Both the position numbers and the translations under genes were made by a program. The notes under the pieces were generated by a model. The model saw only the letters and a list, made by a program, of their open reading frames with translations. It was not told where the DNA came from and ran no database searches. Below, in pieces: positions 47,166 through 58,614 of a stretch of 64,000 bases of DNA (within the stretch, counting starts at the first letter, position 1; every line of letters begins with the position of its first letter). Source of the stretch: Aradus depressus (lineage: Eukaryota; Arthropoda; Insecta; Hemiptera; Aradidae); NCBI GenBank assembly GCA_963662175.1, contig OY759222.1, forward strand, positions 18,796,222-18,860,221. The letters are read 5' to 3'.

Positions 47166-48673
47166 TTATATCACAATGTACACAAGTTTTAATTTGTGTT
47201 CATATCTATACATACATCTTTTTTTTTTTGGCATTTTTCTTCCATAGTGGATCGTTGTCACCATATTTAAAGTCAGTCTGAACGTTGTGCTGACGTTGGC
47301 ATAATCCGAAACCAGCACACTCTATGGCTCTGTCAGTTAACAAATATTAAATCTATAAACCGTTGAAAAGCAAGAAATTTGAAGAATGGAGTCTGCCGAG
47401 CTCAGGATCGCCACTTAGAAATCTAGCTGAGGCACTTAGGTCAGATGTTTTAATCGGGAAGTTAAAAATAACTTTGAGCACTTCGTCCTTCGGATGGGAC
47501 ATTAAGCGATGATCCAGGGCTTTTTCGAATGTGAGGTACTCGATAATGAGACGTATGTTATGTAAATAAACCTGGGTAGGTCAATTTCCACAGGTTGAAA
47601 GCCTTGAGCACGTCGTCCTTCGGATGGGACTTTCCGGATATATCTGAATCTGTAGTATCAGTTTTAACAATTATTAAGCCTATAAACCGTTAAATAGCGT
47701 GAATTTTTTGAAAAACGTTTTCATTTTGATTTTTGTGTGGGGTTCAGATAATCCGGTCGTTCTCTATCAGTTTTAACAAATATTTAATCTATAAACCGTT
47801 AAAAAGCGAGAAATTTGAAGAATGGAGTCTACCGAGCTCAGGATCGCCACTTACAAATCTAGCTGAGGCACTTAGGTCAGATGTTTTAATCGGGAAGTGA
47901 AAAATAACTATGAGCACGTCGTCCTTCGGATGGGACTTTAAGCGATGTTCCAGGACTTTTTCGAATGTGAGGTACTCGATAATGAGACGTATGTTATGTA
48001 AATAAACCTGGGTAGGTGAAATTTCACTTAGGTTGAAAATAGCCTTGAGCACGTCGTCCTTCGGATGGGACTTTCCGGATAAATCTGAATCTGTCGTATC
48101 AGTTTTAACAATTATTAAGCCTATAAACCGTTAAATAGCGCAAATTTTTTGAAAAACATTTTTATTTTTATTTTTGTGTAGGATTCAGATAATCCGGTCG
48201 TTCTCTATCAGTTTTAACAAATATTAAATCTATAAACCGTTAAAAAGCGAGAAATTTCAAGAATGGAGTCTACCGAGCTCAGGATCGCCACTTAGAAATC
48301 TAGCTGAGGCACTTAGGTCAGATGTTTTAATCGGGAAGTGAAAAATAACTATGAGCACGTCGTCCTTCGGATGGGACTTTAAGCGATGTTCCAGGACTTT
48401 TTCGAATGTGAGGTACTCGATAATGAGACGTATGTTATGTAAATAAACCTGGGTAGGTGAAATTTCACTTAGGTTGAAAATAGCCTTGAGCACGTCGTCC
48501 TTCGGATGGGACTTTCCGGATAAATCTGAATCTGTCGTATCAGTTTTAACAATTATTAAGCCTATAAACCGTTAAATAGCGCAAATTTTTTGAAAAACAT
48601 TTTTATTTTGATTTTTGTGTAGGATTCAGATAATCCGGTCGTTCTCTATCAGTTTAAACAAATATTAAATCTA
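47166..48673. repeat. Duplicated spacer plus 441-bp satellite array B, three units
   Basis: The spacer 47166-47340 copies 40405-40580; units then start near 47345, 47789 and 48230. Unit sequence is as in array A, so A and B are duplicates that differ in copy number (seven against three). Confidence 0.9.
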
Positions 48674-50692
48674 TAGCAGTTATACCCGGCGTTGCCCGGG
48701 GAACTTTGATTTTTCTCCCAATATCTTCTATAACGCTATTCAGTTCCTCGACAGTACATTCATGATGTTATAATTTTCAATTATTCATACGGAATAAGGC
48801 TTATAGTCCTTCAGCTGTTGTAACGCTAGTAAGTTTTTAGGACCCCTGGGCACCACAGCGTTTGTGACCACAGCTAGTATGTGGCTTGCAACGCTGAGCA
48901 CCACAGCTAGTACGTAGTAGGGAATGCTGGGCATCATAGCTAGTATGTGCCTTGCGACGGCGGACCCAACAGCTAGTACGTAGTTTGGAACGCTGGTCAC
49001 CACAGCTAGTATGTGCCTCGCAACAGCGGACCCCACAGCTAGTACGAAGTTAGGAACGCTGGGCATCACAGCTATTAAGTGCCTTGCAACAGCGGACCCC
49101 ACAGCTAGTATGTAGTTAAATACGCTGGGCATTACAGTTAGTAAGTGCTTTGCAACAGCGAACTTCACAGCTAGTACATAGTTAGGGACGCTGGGCACTA
49201 CAGCTAGTAAATGCCTTGCAACAACGGACCCCACAGCTAGTACGAAGTTAGAACGCTGGGCACTACAGCTAGTAAATGCCTTGCAACAACGGACCCCACA
49301 GCTAGTACGATATTAGGAACCCTGGGCATCACAGCTAGTATGCTTTTGCAACGACGGACCCCACAGCTAGTACCTACGTAGTTAAATACGCTGGGCCACA
49401 CTGCTAGCGCCTTGCAACAGCAGACCCCACAGCTAGTACGTAATTAGGAACGCTGGGCCCTACAGGTAGTAGGTGCCTTGCAACTGCGAACCCCACAGAT
49501 AGTATGTAGTTAGAACCACAGGGCATCACAGCTAGTATGAGTTTTGCAACGGCGGACCCCACAGCTAGTACCTACGAGTGAAATACGCTGGGCCACACTG
49601 CTAGCGCCTTGCAACAGCAGACCCCACAGCTAGTACGTAATTAGAAACGCTGGGCATTACAGCTAGTAAATGTCTTATAGGTGCCTTGCAACAGCGAACC
49701 CCACAGCCAGTACATAGTTAGGAACGCTGGGGCTGAGCACTACAGCTAGTAAGTACCTTGCAACAGCGGACCCCACAGCTAGTACGATATTAGGAACGCT
49801 GGACATCACAGCTAGTAAATGTCTTGCAACAGTGAACCCCACAGCGAATACATAGTTACTACTACTACATGTGAAATTCATGACAATCCGATTCATGACA
49901 ATACGACCAACCGTTAATGAGCTAACCCTATATGTATATTTAGCCCCCCCCCCACAACCCTCCTTCCTGTTCAAAATTTTGGGCCGTCACACACCTAATA
50001 TTTCTATTTGACCTTTAGGTATACTACATGTGAAATTTCATGACAATTCGACCATTAGTTAATGAGTTAGCACTATTTATATACGTAGGCCCCCCTTACA
50101 ACCCCCCCTCCCGATCAAAACTTTGGAACGCCACACACCTTATTTTTCTTTTTGGCCTTCAGGAATACTCCATGTGAAATTTCGTGACAATCCGACCAAC
50201 CGTTAAAGAGTTAGCTCTATATTTATACTTAGGCCCCCCACAACCCCCCCTCCCGATCAAAATTTTGGGACGCCACACACCTCTTTTTCCTATTTGGCTT
50301 TTAAAAATACTACATGTGAAATTTCATGACGATTCGCCCATTAGTTAATGAGTTAGCTCTATATTTATACTTAGGCCCCCCCACAACCCCCCCTCCCGTT
50401 CAAAACTTTGGGACGCCACACACCTTTTTTTCCTGTTTGGCTTTTAAAAAGACTACGTGTGAAATTTCATGACAATTCGACCATTAGTTAATGTGTTAGC
50501 ACTATTTATATACTTAGGCCCCCCTTACAACCCCCCCTCCCGTTCAAAATTTTGAGACGCCACATAGCCTATTATTCAATCGGGCTCAAAAGAATGCTAC
50601 ATGTGAAGTTTCAAGAAGATCCGTCCAGCGGTTTGGGCGTGATGCTGGAACAAACATACAAACAAACCCCGTTTCAGCTTTATTAATATAGA
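48674..50692 (-). mobile_element. Helitron 4
   Basis: Its 3' end joins the satellite at the same unit position as Helitron 3 (AAATCTATAGCAGTTATACC). The 5' TC is at 50692. 66-bp type minisatellite 48830-49850, 143-bp type 49860-50560. No Rep/helicase. Confidence 0.85.
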
Positions 50693-51590
50693 TGAAGATT
50701 ATGATCCTAATCACTAAAAGTAATTATCTTGTGATTTTTCCCTACATTTCGCGTTATTATAGGACCGTATGGATCACCTACGTGGCCCAAATATATTTCC
50801 ATTAGCCAAAGGCTTGTCTGCTGGTTAAAGAAGCAGTATTGAACCAAATCTTGGCGAAATAATTGCGTTAAGGCTTTTAATTTTTTATATTTTTCAAAAT
50901 TTTTCGATTTTAAAGGCTTTTTAGAGCCCCATTTTATCCCAATACTCACCATAGACTCTAAAACTTCATCAGTAATTAGGTTAATGCAAAAAAAATTTCA
51001 TTTGTTGAGTTTGATAAATAAAAACTCATGAAAATCCTTATATTCTTTTTCAAATTTTACTTTTTTGGGGGGTCCGGCGGCACGGGTAAAGGTTTCAAAT
51101 TTACAGAATCTTATATATAGGTATATATATATATATATGCTGAAAATCTGAGGGAATATAGGGGGAGGAAGTTAGCTTAACACAAAATTTCAAGAACTGC
51201 CGCCATAATGTATGGATAGAAAAATTTATTATGAGGATTCGTTAAGTTAGTTAATTAGTTATTATTAATTAGTTATATTATATATATATATATGTGTGTT
51301 CTCCTCTGAACGAAGTGGTTATCTGCTGGTACTGAAAGCGATGGTTCCAGGTTCAATTAGGCAACAAAGACCAGTTGAGTGGCTCTCAATTACTCTCCGT
51401 TTGGTCTCCAGTTGAGTATTTGTTCAATAAACACTCAAAGAAAGTTGGTCACCTTCTCTAATTTTTAGAACTACTGTTTTCTAGAATTTATTGTAGACAA
51501 CCTCATCTTATTGTCTATTAATAATCTAGGTTCATGTGAAGAAGATGGCTAATATAGTGTCAAGGAACAGGGATGAGAGCTTAACACAAA
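50693..51590. other. No gene recognised
   Basis: An 81-codon minus-strand frame (50707-50952) has no domain. Microsatellites of TA type lie at 51120-51138 and 51280-51297. Confidence 0.35.
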
Positions 51591-52080
51591 ATTTTAAGAA
51601 CTGCCGATTTATCGACGATATATATCCTCATCTTTGGTCGATTTGGCTGAAAAACAATCGGTGGTGTCGTTAGAGGGTTCTGAATTCATATATAAAATTT
51701 CGTATTGATACATTCATCCTATCGGGAGTTATCGTGTTACAGACACCCTGACAGACAGAAATTGTTACTTCGTATAGCAGGGGAAGTAAAATTTAGTCTG
51801 ACATATCACAAATTTTATTATTATATGCTAGCCGGCTTTCGAGGTTGCCCTCGATATGCAGTCTACAAAATGGCTTCAATATTACTCAATAACAAAAAAA
51901 AAATAGTCGTCGATGAATAACCAGCAAGACGGAAATAATCAATTAAATTTTCGCTCCCCCTCCAAAACCAGTAGACCGTTTGCTCTAATATACAAACAGT
52001 TGGCTTACATAGAGGCTTCTAAATCCTCATACTAAATTGTGTGTCCATACATTCATTCTGTTGGCAGTTAATCGAGTTTT
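51591..52080 (+). repeat. DR-family dispersed repeat block
   Basis: Has TCGATTTGGCTGAAAAACAATCG, AAATTTCGTATTGATACATTC, CTTCGTATAGCAGGGGAAGT and the family's right side CGCTCCCCCTCCAAAACCAGT. Confidence 0.55.
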
Positions 52081-52149
52081 CATAAGCCCTATACTTCTTA
52101 CAGTTGAGGAATTAAGATCATAGAAAGAAACTTGTCTGCAATTCACGGC

Positions 52150-52625
52150 TTCGATCGGCAGTCCCTGTGCAGAGGACGCAGGAGGCAGACACCCTGCGAA
52201 GACTGATGTTGGTGAACCCGGAGGGAAACAGAGGACGAGGAAGACCCAGGAAGAGATGGCTGGATGTAGTCGATGGGCAGACCATGTGCAGAGGATGCAG
52301 GAGGCAGACACCCTGCGAAGACTGATGTTGGTGAACCCGGAGGGAAACAGAGGACGAGGAAGACCCAGGAAGAGATAGATGGCTGGCTGTAGTCGATGGG
52401 CAGACCATGTGCAGAGGATGCAGGAGGCAGACACCCTGCGAAGACTGATGTTGGTGATCCCGGAGGGAAACAATGGACGAGGAAGACCCAGGAAGAGAAG
52501 GATGTAGTCGATGGGAACGCAAGGAACCTTCAGCTGCAAAACTGGAAAACTCTTGTTCTGGACAGGAATCTTTGGGGAAAGTCTCTAGTGGAGGCCAAGG
52601 CTCGAATGGGGCTGTACGCCGAGTT
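52150..52625 (+). pseudogene. LINE RT C-terminal remnant with tandemly amplified segment
   Basis: The repeated segment encodes RMQEADTLRRLMLVNPEG and RGRPRKRWLDVV; after the last unit comes NWKTLVLDRNLWGKSLVEA. RGRPRxRWxDxV followed by W-x-x-L-x-x-D-R-x-x-W is a standard end of LINE RT proteins of the RTE/CR1-like type. The segment is present three times (marker GACACCCTGCGAAGACTG at 52188, 52307, 52430; periods 119 and 123 bp). The 119-bp step breaks the frame. Confidence 0.65.
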
Positions 52626-52636
52626 CGATGCTGCCG

Positions 52637-52852
52637 ATAGTTATGTGACTCATTCGCTGGCCTTAACTACGCAATCATTTCGCCCTACTACGAGAGTGTC
52701 CTTTCGTCACTTTGGTCGACACTAGCTCGTCTTAAATTTTATCCATTATTACCCAGGTTGAATCACCAAGAGATCTTAAACGAGTATCTGACCACACAGG
52801 CTCGGGAACAACGCTTAACGTCCCATCCGAAGGGGCATGGTCAAGGTTTTTT
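52637..52852 (-). mobile_element. SINE-A, diverged copy, minus strand
   Basis: Plus strand reads GTGACTCATTCGCTGGCC, CTACTACGAGAGTGTCCTTTCG, CGAGTATCTGACCACACAGG and CGTCCCATCCGAAGG in SINE order. Confidence 0.6.
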
Positions 52853-53399
52853 CACCTGAAGGTTTTATATCTAAATCAATTTGAATTCTTTTCACACAAT
52901 TGGTATCTCCAGTCAATGACACAGAGTTAAATAAATCTTTTAACAAATAAAATAGAATCGGTTATAAATCTTTTAACAAATAAAATGGAATCGGTTAACT
53001 AAAATAATTCCAATTAAAGATACATTTAGGTTCTATCAAATTACATTTAATTGGAATTCTGTTTTTCATTGGAATCCATTCCATTAATTAGTCACAATTA
53101 GACATTTGATAAATTGGAGCCTTTCTGAATTCTCTGACTTAAAATATAATAGACATTTTTTCCCCCACTTCAATATGGGAAGTCCAATAGAGCTGTTATT
53201 TTGCCCCTTCATGTTCTACTGATACAAAAAAACCAAAAAAAAAAACTGTCACTGATAAAAATGAAAAACAATTTTCAATTTAATTCCCCTTTTCCTTCAA
53301 AACCATGGAAATTGTTATGAAAATGACTGTTGTGTATCGATGTTCATTAAGTGATGGAGTTGGGTTATGTTCACCCCAGATGGGGGATGTACTGGCATT

Positions 53400-53620
53400 A
53401 TTACTCCCCCATCTAGATGAAGTATACGGAAAGTTATATAATTGGACAGATATTAAATATAAAAATTTATTAATTAATTTTTAATAAATTTTTATGTTGA
53501 TTTTTCATCGGATTTTAATATTTTCCGATCTCCTGATTCCAAAAATTTTTTTTTTTTTCATTGTCGTCGATGAATCACAGGCTATGTACTTCCCCAGCAC
53601 AAATTAATCAGCTAAAAAAG
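53400..53620 (+). repeat. DR-family ends
   Basis: Left-type end (ACTCCCCCATCTAGATGAAG) and right-type end (GTCGATGAATCACAGGCTATG, ACTTCCCCAGCACAAATTAATC) lie within 220 bp, so the internal units are absent: a short or deleted copy. Confidence 0.5.
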
Positions 53621-53732
53621 GGGCAAAGCTACGTCTAGTATATTCAGTTTTTCAAATTAAAACAAAAAAATCTTTCTTATTTTATTGATATTGAACATTT
53701 TTGCAGAGATTTGTGAAACACTTGATAAAAAT

Positions 53733-53905
53733 AAAGAAAACGTATGTTTTTTAAAAAATATTGTCTATTTCACAGATAATATATAATATGGAAGTACTTT
53801 CGGTATTGCTACCATCTTCAGCCACGACTTAACAAATACTAAAAAAACTATATATTATCTATGAGCTAGACAATATTTTTTAAAAACATACGTTTTCTTT
53901 TTTTC
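53733..53905. repeat. Foldback, arms about 55 bp
   Basis: AGAAAACGTATGTTTTTTAAAA and ATATTGTCTATTTCACAGATA return as inverted copies ending near 53905. AATATTGTCTATT is shared with the foldback at 14795-15305. Middle part GTACTTTCGGTATTGCTACC recalls PLE-type ends but is weak. Confidence 0.6.
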
Positions 53906-54015
53906 TTATTTTATTTATTTCATATAAATTCATGCTATATACAATTCATGGTAACCGTAATCAATTATTAATTAGGTTCACTAGAAGTAGAATGAGATGT
54001 ATTATTGATGTCAAT

Positions 54016-54293
54016 TGTGTAGTACGATTTATTATAAAGCAAGATTCAACACTTCATCTTTCATAAATAATACAAATAAACTAAATACATAATTCATCTC
54101 ACTCTTTCAAGAGAAGGATGCCTGTCGGTAAAAAGTTTGGTATACTACGGATAGATGGCGGTTCGCTCTCTTCAACTAACTTTGAAACAAAATCATTCGG
54201 GATTTCGCCAAATTTTTTGTTTTTACGCTGCCGTATTTAAGGGTTGAAAGATGAAGGGTTGAAACTTGTTTTATAATAAATTGTACTACACAA
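54016..54293. repeat. MITE-like inverted repeat, arms about 48 bp
   Basis: TGTGTAGTACGATTTATTATAAAGCAAG at 54016 with CTTCATCTTTCA is repeated inverted as TGAAAGATGAAG to TGTACTACACA ending 54293. Spacer about 180 bp, non-coding. No target duplication seen. Confidence 0.5.
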
Positions 54294-54429
54294 GCTTTCT
54301 ATCGGCGTTTGGTTCATTATTCTATTATTTTAGGAGATATAAGCTCTCAAATTGTGACACATTTTCGTGACGCACTTTAACCCGCCATAACGCTGGGAAA
54401 GACGTAGTTCGACATCAAAATCTTTAGTT

Positions 54430-54690
54430 GAGTTATATGTGGGCTTCTGGACCCTCACACTAAACCTTGTGTCAATTACATTCGTAACATCGGCAGTTTG
54501 TGAATTGACCCCCTGATTCCCTCCTCACCTTATGTCAATTTCGCGGAAAATTAATAGGTGTCATTCTTATATAATTTTGAGTTTAATTTAAAATTTCCGG
54601 TCGATACATTCATAACATTGGCAGTTAATAGGAGTCGTCATTATGGGGTTTAGATTAGACATTTTGTGTCGATACATTCATTACAACTCC
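54430..54690 (+). repeat. DR-family dispersed repeat block
   Basis: Has TTGTGTCAATTACATTCG, GGCAGTTTGTGAATTGACCCC and TCGATACATTCATAACATTGGC units. Confidence 0.55.
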
Positions 54691-54990
54691 TTGGTTTCCG
54701 GCGCTTTACGCCGAGTGAACTCGGGATCATGTCGGAGGTCGGCGTGGCCCCCGGCACTGGGCTAGAAGGCTTTCTTGATTCTCCGCCAGGAGGAGACGAA
54801 CCGACCAAAAGCCAGGTAACCAGCCTCCGTCATTAGTCCCGGCAGGTCCAGTCCCAGGTACGATCCTGTCCGGCGAATCAGCTCCGACCTGGGTCCGTCG
54901 TCTAGCGGGCATTCGGGACTACGTGTTCCGCACTCTCGACACCGCCACACGAGCAGGCAGGGCTGTTCTTCCTCTTAAAGAACTACGGTT
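54690..54990 (-). pseudogene. GC-rich remnant, possible LINE C-terminus
   Basis: On the minus strand a frame reads WRCRECGTRSPECPLDD then LGLDLPGLMTEAGYLAFGRF and SWRRIKKAF. A Cys-containing segment followed by a short tail with F-x-x-F/W-x-x-x-W-R fits the end of LINE pol proteins, and the sequence after it recurs at 26060-26225. The class is an inference. Confidence 0.4.
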
Positions 54991-54999
54991 ATTAGAGTT

Positions 55000-55270
55000 T
55001 TTGTGTTAAGCCCTCTCCTAATCCCCCCTTATTTATTGCCGATTTGGCTGTAATTCAGTATGTGGTATCCTTAGAGTGTTCTGGATAGGTAAATACAATT
55101 TCGTGTCGATAGACTCATTCTATCGGAAGTTATCGTGTGCAGACTGATATTTTTTTTTTCATTTTTGGAATCAAGACGTCGGAAAATATGAAAATCCGAT
55201 AACTATTCAACATCAAATTTCTTAACTTCCTCTATATTTCGTGTAGCTAGGGAAATAAAAATTCTCTGTC
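55000..55270 (+). repeat. DR-family dispersed repeat block
   Basis: Has TTGCCGATTTGGCTG, TCGATAGACTCATTCTATCGG and GGTCGGAAAATATGAAAATCC with CTTCGTGTAGCTAGGGAA-like end near 55240. Confidence 0.5.
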
Positions 55271-55373
55271 TTTCCGTGTGTGTGAAAACGATAACTCCAT
55301 AATTCTATAGATCCTTGCACTTGAAGTTCTCTGCAAGAACTGTAGGTCATAAAACTTCAGTAGATCTATTCTA

Positions 55374-55589
<216 letters not shown>

Positions 55590-55605
55590 TTAAATTAAGG
55601 CGTAG

Positions 55606-55806
55606 TCAAGGTCCACGCCGTAGATTTTCCGTGAAAACGTCGGGATAAAATAATTTTTCATTTTCTTTTCGATACTGCCGTAGCTCTTGCGTTTGCTCGG
55701 CACTAGACTTTTTAGGTTTTTTAAATTCCTTTTGATGCGAGCTTTCCTCTGATTTGAGTTTTCTATAATTCCGCGCATATTTATGATTCATATGAGACGA
55801 CATCTT
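55606..55806 (-). CDS. Small basic ORF upstream of the kinase exon, unknown
   Basis: From an ATG with a good context at 55804-55806 (frame open further upstream to 55902) it encodes about 66 residues: MSSHMNHKYARNYRKLK.., SSAEQTQELRQYRKENEKLF and YPDVFTENLRRGP. Very Lys/Arg/Glu-rich, probably helical. The stop lies 43 bp before the splice acceptor of the STK32 exon. SSAEQ..LRQYRKE resembles short basic motifs found in mobile-element proteins. Neither host gene nor element is established. The non-repetitive, CpG-containing sequence 55880-56200 upstream could be a promoter or 5' leader. Confidence 0.35.
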   Translation of the reverse strand, partial: KMSSHMNHKYARNYRKLKSEESSHQKEFKKPKKSSAEQTQELRQYRKENEKLFYPDVFTENLRRGP

Positions 55807-56267
55807 CAATTTTTTTGCAATTTTCAATTTAATACCGATTTTTACATATATTTCGGCGAATATTTTTGTTGTTTCACTTTGAGTCCTAGTAGTGCTCCTC
55901 AAGCTCTTTACAATGACACCCGAATCAATGTCCTATCTAAACGCGTTATCACGCTACACTAATTTCTAATTTTACACAACGCTAATTCGCAACAATCATC
56001 CGCCGGCGCCCACATTAGCCCGATAACGTCACAGGCAAAACAAACACGTACAGACATGCTTTATCCATTGTGACCTCAACCGTTGTTATCGCATTATTAG
56101 TCTCCTAGTTATTATCGATTGAAATCTGACGGTATTTTGTAACACAAGAAAGTTTGACCGGCTATCACTGTGCTTAACGAGTGAATATACGTTTTCACGT
56201 AAAAAAAAAAAAAAAAAGAACATTAATACAATAATCGTAAGTTGCAGGTGGAAAATGAGTTTAGAAT

Positions 56268-56900
56268 TGCAATGGAACTTACATAGGACAGACAGTAAGA
56301 AAACTACATATACGAACTGAGGAACATCTGCGAAGAAGGGTCTCCGAGTTCTTTATTCATTGTCAAATGAAGGTCAAATTGGTACCCATGGAGTGGCACT
56401 CTTGTACGAGTGTACCAAAGGAAGACTTATGGATATTTTAGAAGGCTTGGAGATGCGGCTTTCTTCGTATCAATAGCCTTAACAAAAAAATATAGGTTAA
56501 GAACTCTTCTTCTCCTGCCTGACCTACCTGGTGTGAGAAGGTGGTTCCAGACTAAGTACCAGACGTCTTGTACCAGATATATTGTAATTAGTTACTTGAC
56601 TCGTTGTTATATTTATAGTTATTGTATGGATTTTATTGTTGAACTCTGTGAACACTCCAGTGTTCAGCTAGTTCCTGATACTCGTATGTGCCCGTTGACC
56701 TCTTCTCTAGCAACATTCCACCTGACAAAGTTTACTGACAAAACTAGTCGTGGTTTAATAAATGTTGGACTGATACATCTTATTACTTATTTACATTATT
56801 TATATTTTATATGTATTCATTCAAAGATGTGCCACTGATGACGCTGTTGCGTTAAAAACCGGTTCTGGTCGCAAATAAAACAGTAAACAACGACTTTTAT
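56268..56900 (+). pseudogene. Penelope-like element 3' remnant with GIY-YIG endonuclease piece
   Basis: CNGTYIGQTVRKLHIRTEEH at 56268 is the YIG half of a GIY-YIG endonuclease as encoded after the RT of Penelope-like elements (Y-I-G-x-T-x-R-x-L-x-x-R-x-x-E-H). A stop follows after about 55 codons and later pieces are in other frames. Near 56834-56890 GATGACGCTGTTGCG, AACCGGTTCTGGTCG and AAATAAAACAGT match the palindromic elements at 2759 and 13367. RT domain missing. Confidence 0.65.
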
Positions 56901-57590
56901 TTAAAGGAAAAATCATATATATATATATATAGTGTCCTAGTTGGAAAACATAAACCCTTTATGTTCCTTGGACGTTAAGCTCATCGTAAGAAGACACAAA
57001 CTCTCCGAAACCCGTAGTGCTGGCACAATAGTTAAGCTGTCTGTAACTTACAATATTGTATAATTGATAACGACTTTGCATAAAGTTTTAATGGACTTTG
57101 GAACTTTGCGTAAAGTTCCAAGTTCAAAGATTAGTTTTTTATGTACTGTCACGATTGTTAGGTAGCTTATGTGGACTGTACTTCCAGCGGAGGTGAGGGC
57201 GATCTTGGAATGCGCAGTTGGAAGAGAAGTTATGAAAAGTGACTAGAAGATGACAGCCAAGCAGCGCTTCAAGCATTTGTACGTGTATCAGGAGTACGAC
57301 TTGAAATTCCGCTGAAAAACGAAAAGCATCGAATTTCTGACTTACATAGGAATCCTGTCAGAACATTGTCCGTTCAATAGACACCTACACAAGGACAGTC
57401 CCACCTGCGACAGACGGTAGCTTACTTCCTGGGTATATGTTCGGAAGAGATTCCAAATCTTTGGAAGAGATCATAGAAGATTCTAGAAGATTTACCTACT
57501 ACGAGACATTCGCTAAGAAAACTGGGAGATTAGGTTCCTGAATTCCTGATATTTGTAGTAAGGTGAATGCCTAGCGCTTTCAGGAAAGGG
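56901..57590. other. No gene recognised
   Basis: A TA microsatellite lies at 56919-56932. The rest is of mixed composition and has only short frames. Sequence 57200-57590 may belong to the LINE remnant that follows but gives no clear protein match. Confidence 0.3.
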
Positions 57591-57764
57591 TTAAGAGAAT
57601 TGAATGCTTAGGTCCCTAGGTGCACGCACCAGTCACCCAGTATATGGAAAGAGTAAAGGTTGACTGCATGTGGTCATAACCGGGCGAATGAAAGCTGCAT
57701 AGGGGCTTTCCAGGAATGTGACGAGGAATACATGAAGCTGGGTCTTCTTGTCTAGGAGGGCCAA

Positions 57765-57890
57765 GTTGACTTGTACAAGAGCCCAGACCTGGTGGCCTTC
57801 GTGATGCAGGGGCGCCTGCGATGGCTGGGGCATTTACAGAGGATGGAGCCTCAGAACGATGGGCGTGAGAAGATGAAGACGGAAGGCCGA
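57765..57890 (+). pseudogene. LINE RT remnant (RLRWLGH motif)
   Basis: The frame reads LYKSPDLVAFVMQGRLRW followed by LGHLQRMEPQNDGR. P-D-x-V-x-x-x-x-x-x-R-L-R-W-L-G-H-x-x-R-M is the segment just before the RGRPR motif in RTE/CR1-like LINE proteins. Upstream stops show decay. It does not overlap the segment kept at 52150-52625, which begins at R-M. Confidence 0.65.
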
Positions 57891-58614
57891 GGATAGAGAA
57901 GAATAACGGAACATCGAGGGCCAGGTTCTACAAGGACCATGGCGCCATAAGTAAAGTAAATAAAGGTTGGCTGCCTACTGTGCTCAAGAACTCTAGTTCT
58001 GACTGATTGCATAACTTCCCCCATACTTCGTATAGCTTGGCAAGTGAGAAGAACCCCAAAAAGCTTTAGAACCATATTAGAGGTGGTAAGATGGATGGTT
58101 AAATGGTTAGCGTTGGAAGCCTTCCGTCCTGACGACAGCCTCTGGGGATCCTGAGAAGGGATTCTAGTAATTACAGATGTCAGGACAGGTTTTCCGCCAT
58201 GCCAGCTCCGGAGCCAGGAGAGTAACCTAATAGGAAATTCTCCCACGTCACCACTCCGCCTGTCTCATGTACCTTCTAATTTGACGTGTATGACATGAGC
58301 CGCCGTGAATAGCCTAGTTAGAATACACGAGTGTGCTTCTAATAATAATGACACAGGATCTCACATCCAGTACCCAGATATCCTCCGTAAAATCTCTCAA
58401 AATTACCTTTTGTTTAACTTTTCATTACTATTAGAAAATATATAAAATAAATAAATTAAAACAATAATAAACAAATAAATATTATCATATTTCCTGTAGA
58501 AATTTTGCTGGTCTTAGTTTTGCTCTCTAAGTTATGACGTGCAATTTTTAAGTAAGTGCGCATATTTAAAAAAATGTCATTATAAAAATTTATTGGAAAA
58601 AATGGAAAAGCATC

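Noticed and set aside
41030..48493. Repeated 78-87 codon frames (MLKAIFNLSEISPTQVYLH..) as a gene family
   Set aside because: They recur every 441 bp because of the satellite; the SINE-derived core lies within them and there is no independent coding evidence.
35478..49974. Series of minus-strand frames with AVGSAVARH repeats as a repetitive protein family
   Set aside because: They coincide with the 66-bp minisatellite inside non-autonomous Helitrons, have no consistent start or signal, and end where the minisatellite ends.
57851..58246. 131-codon minus-strand frame as a host gene
   Set aside because: No domain; it begins in LINE-derived sequence of the opposite strand and shows no splice-like structure.
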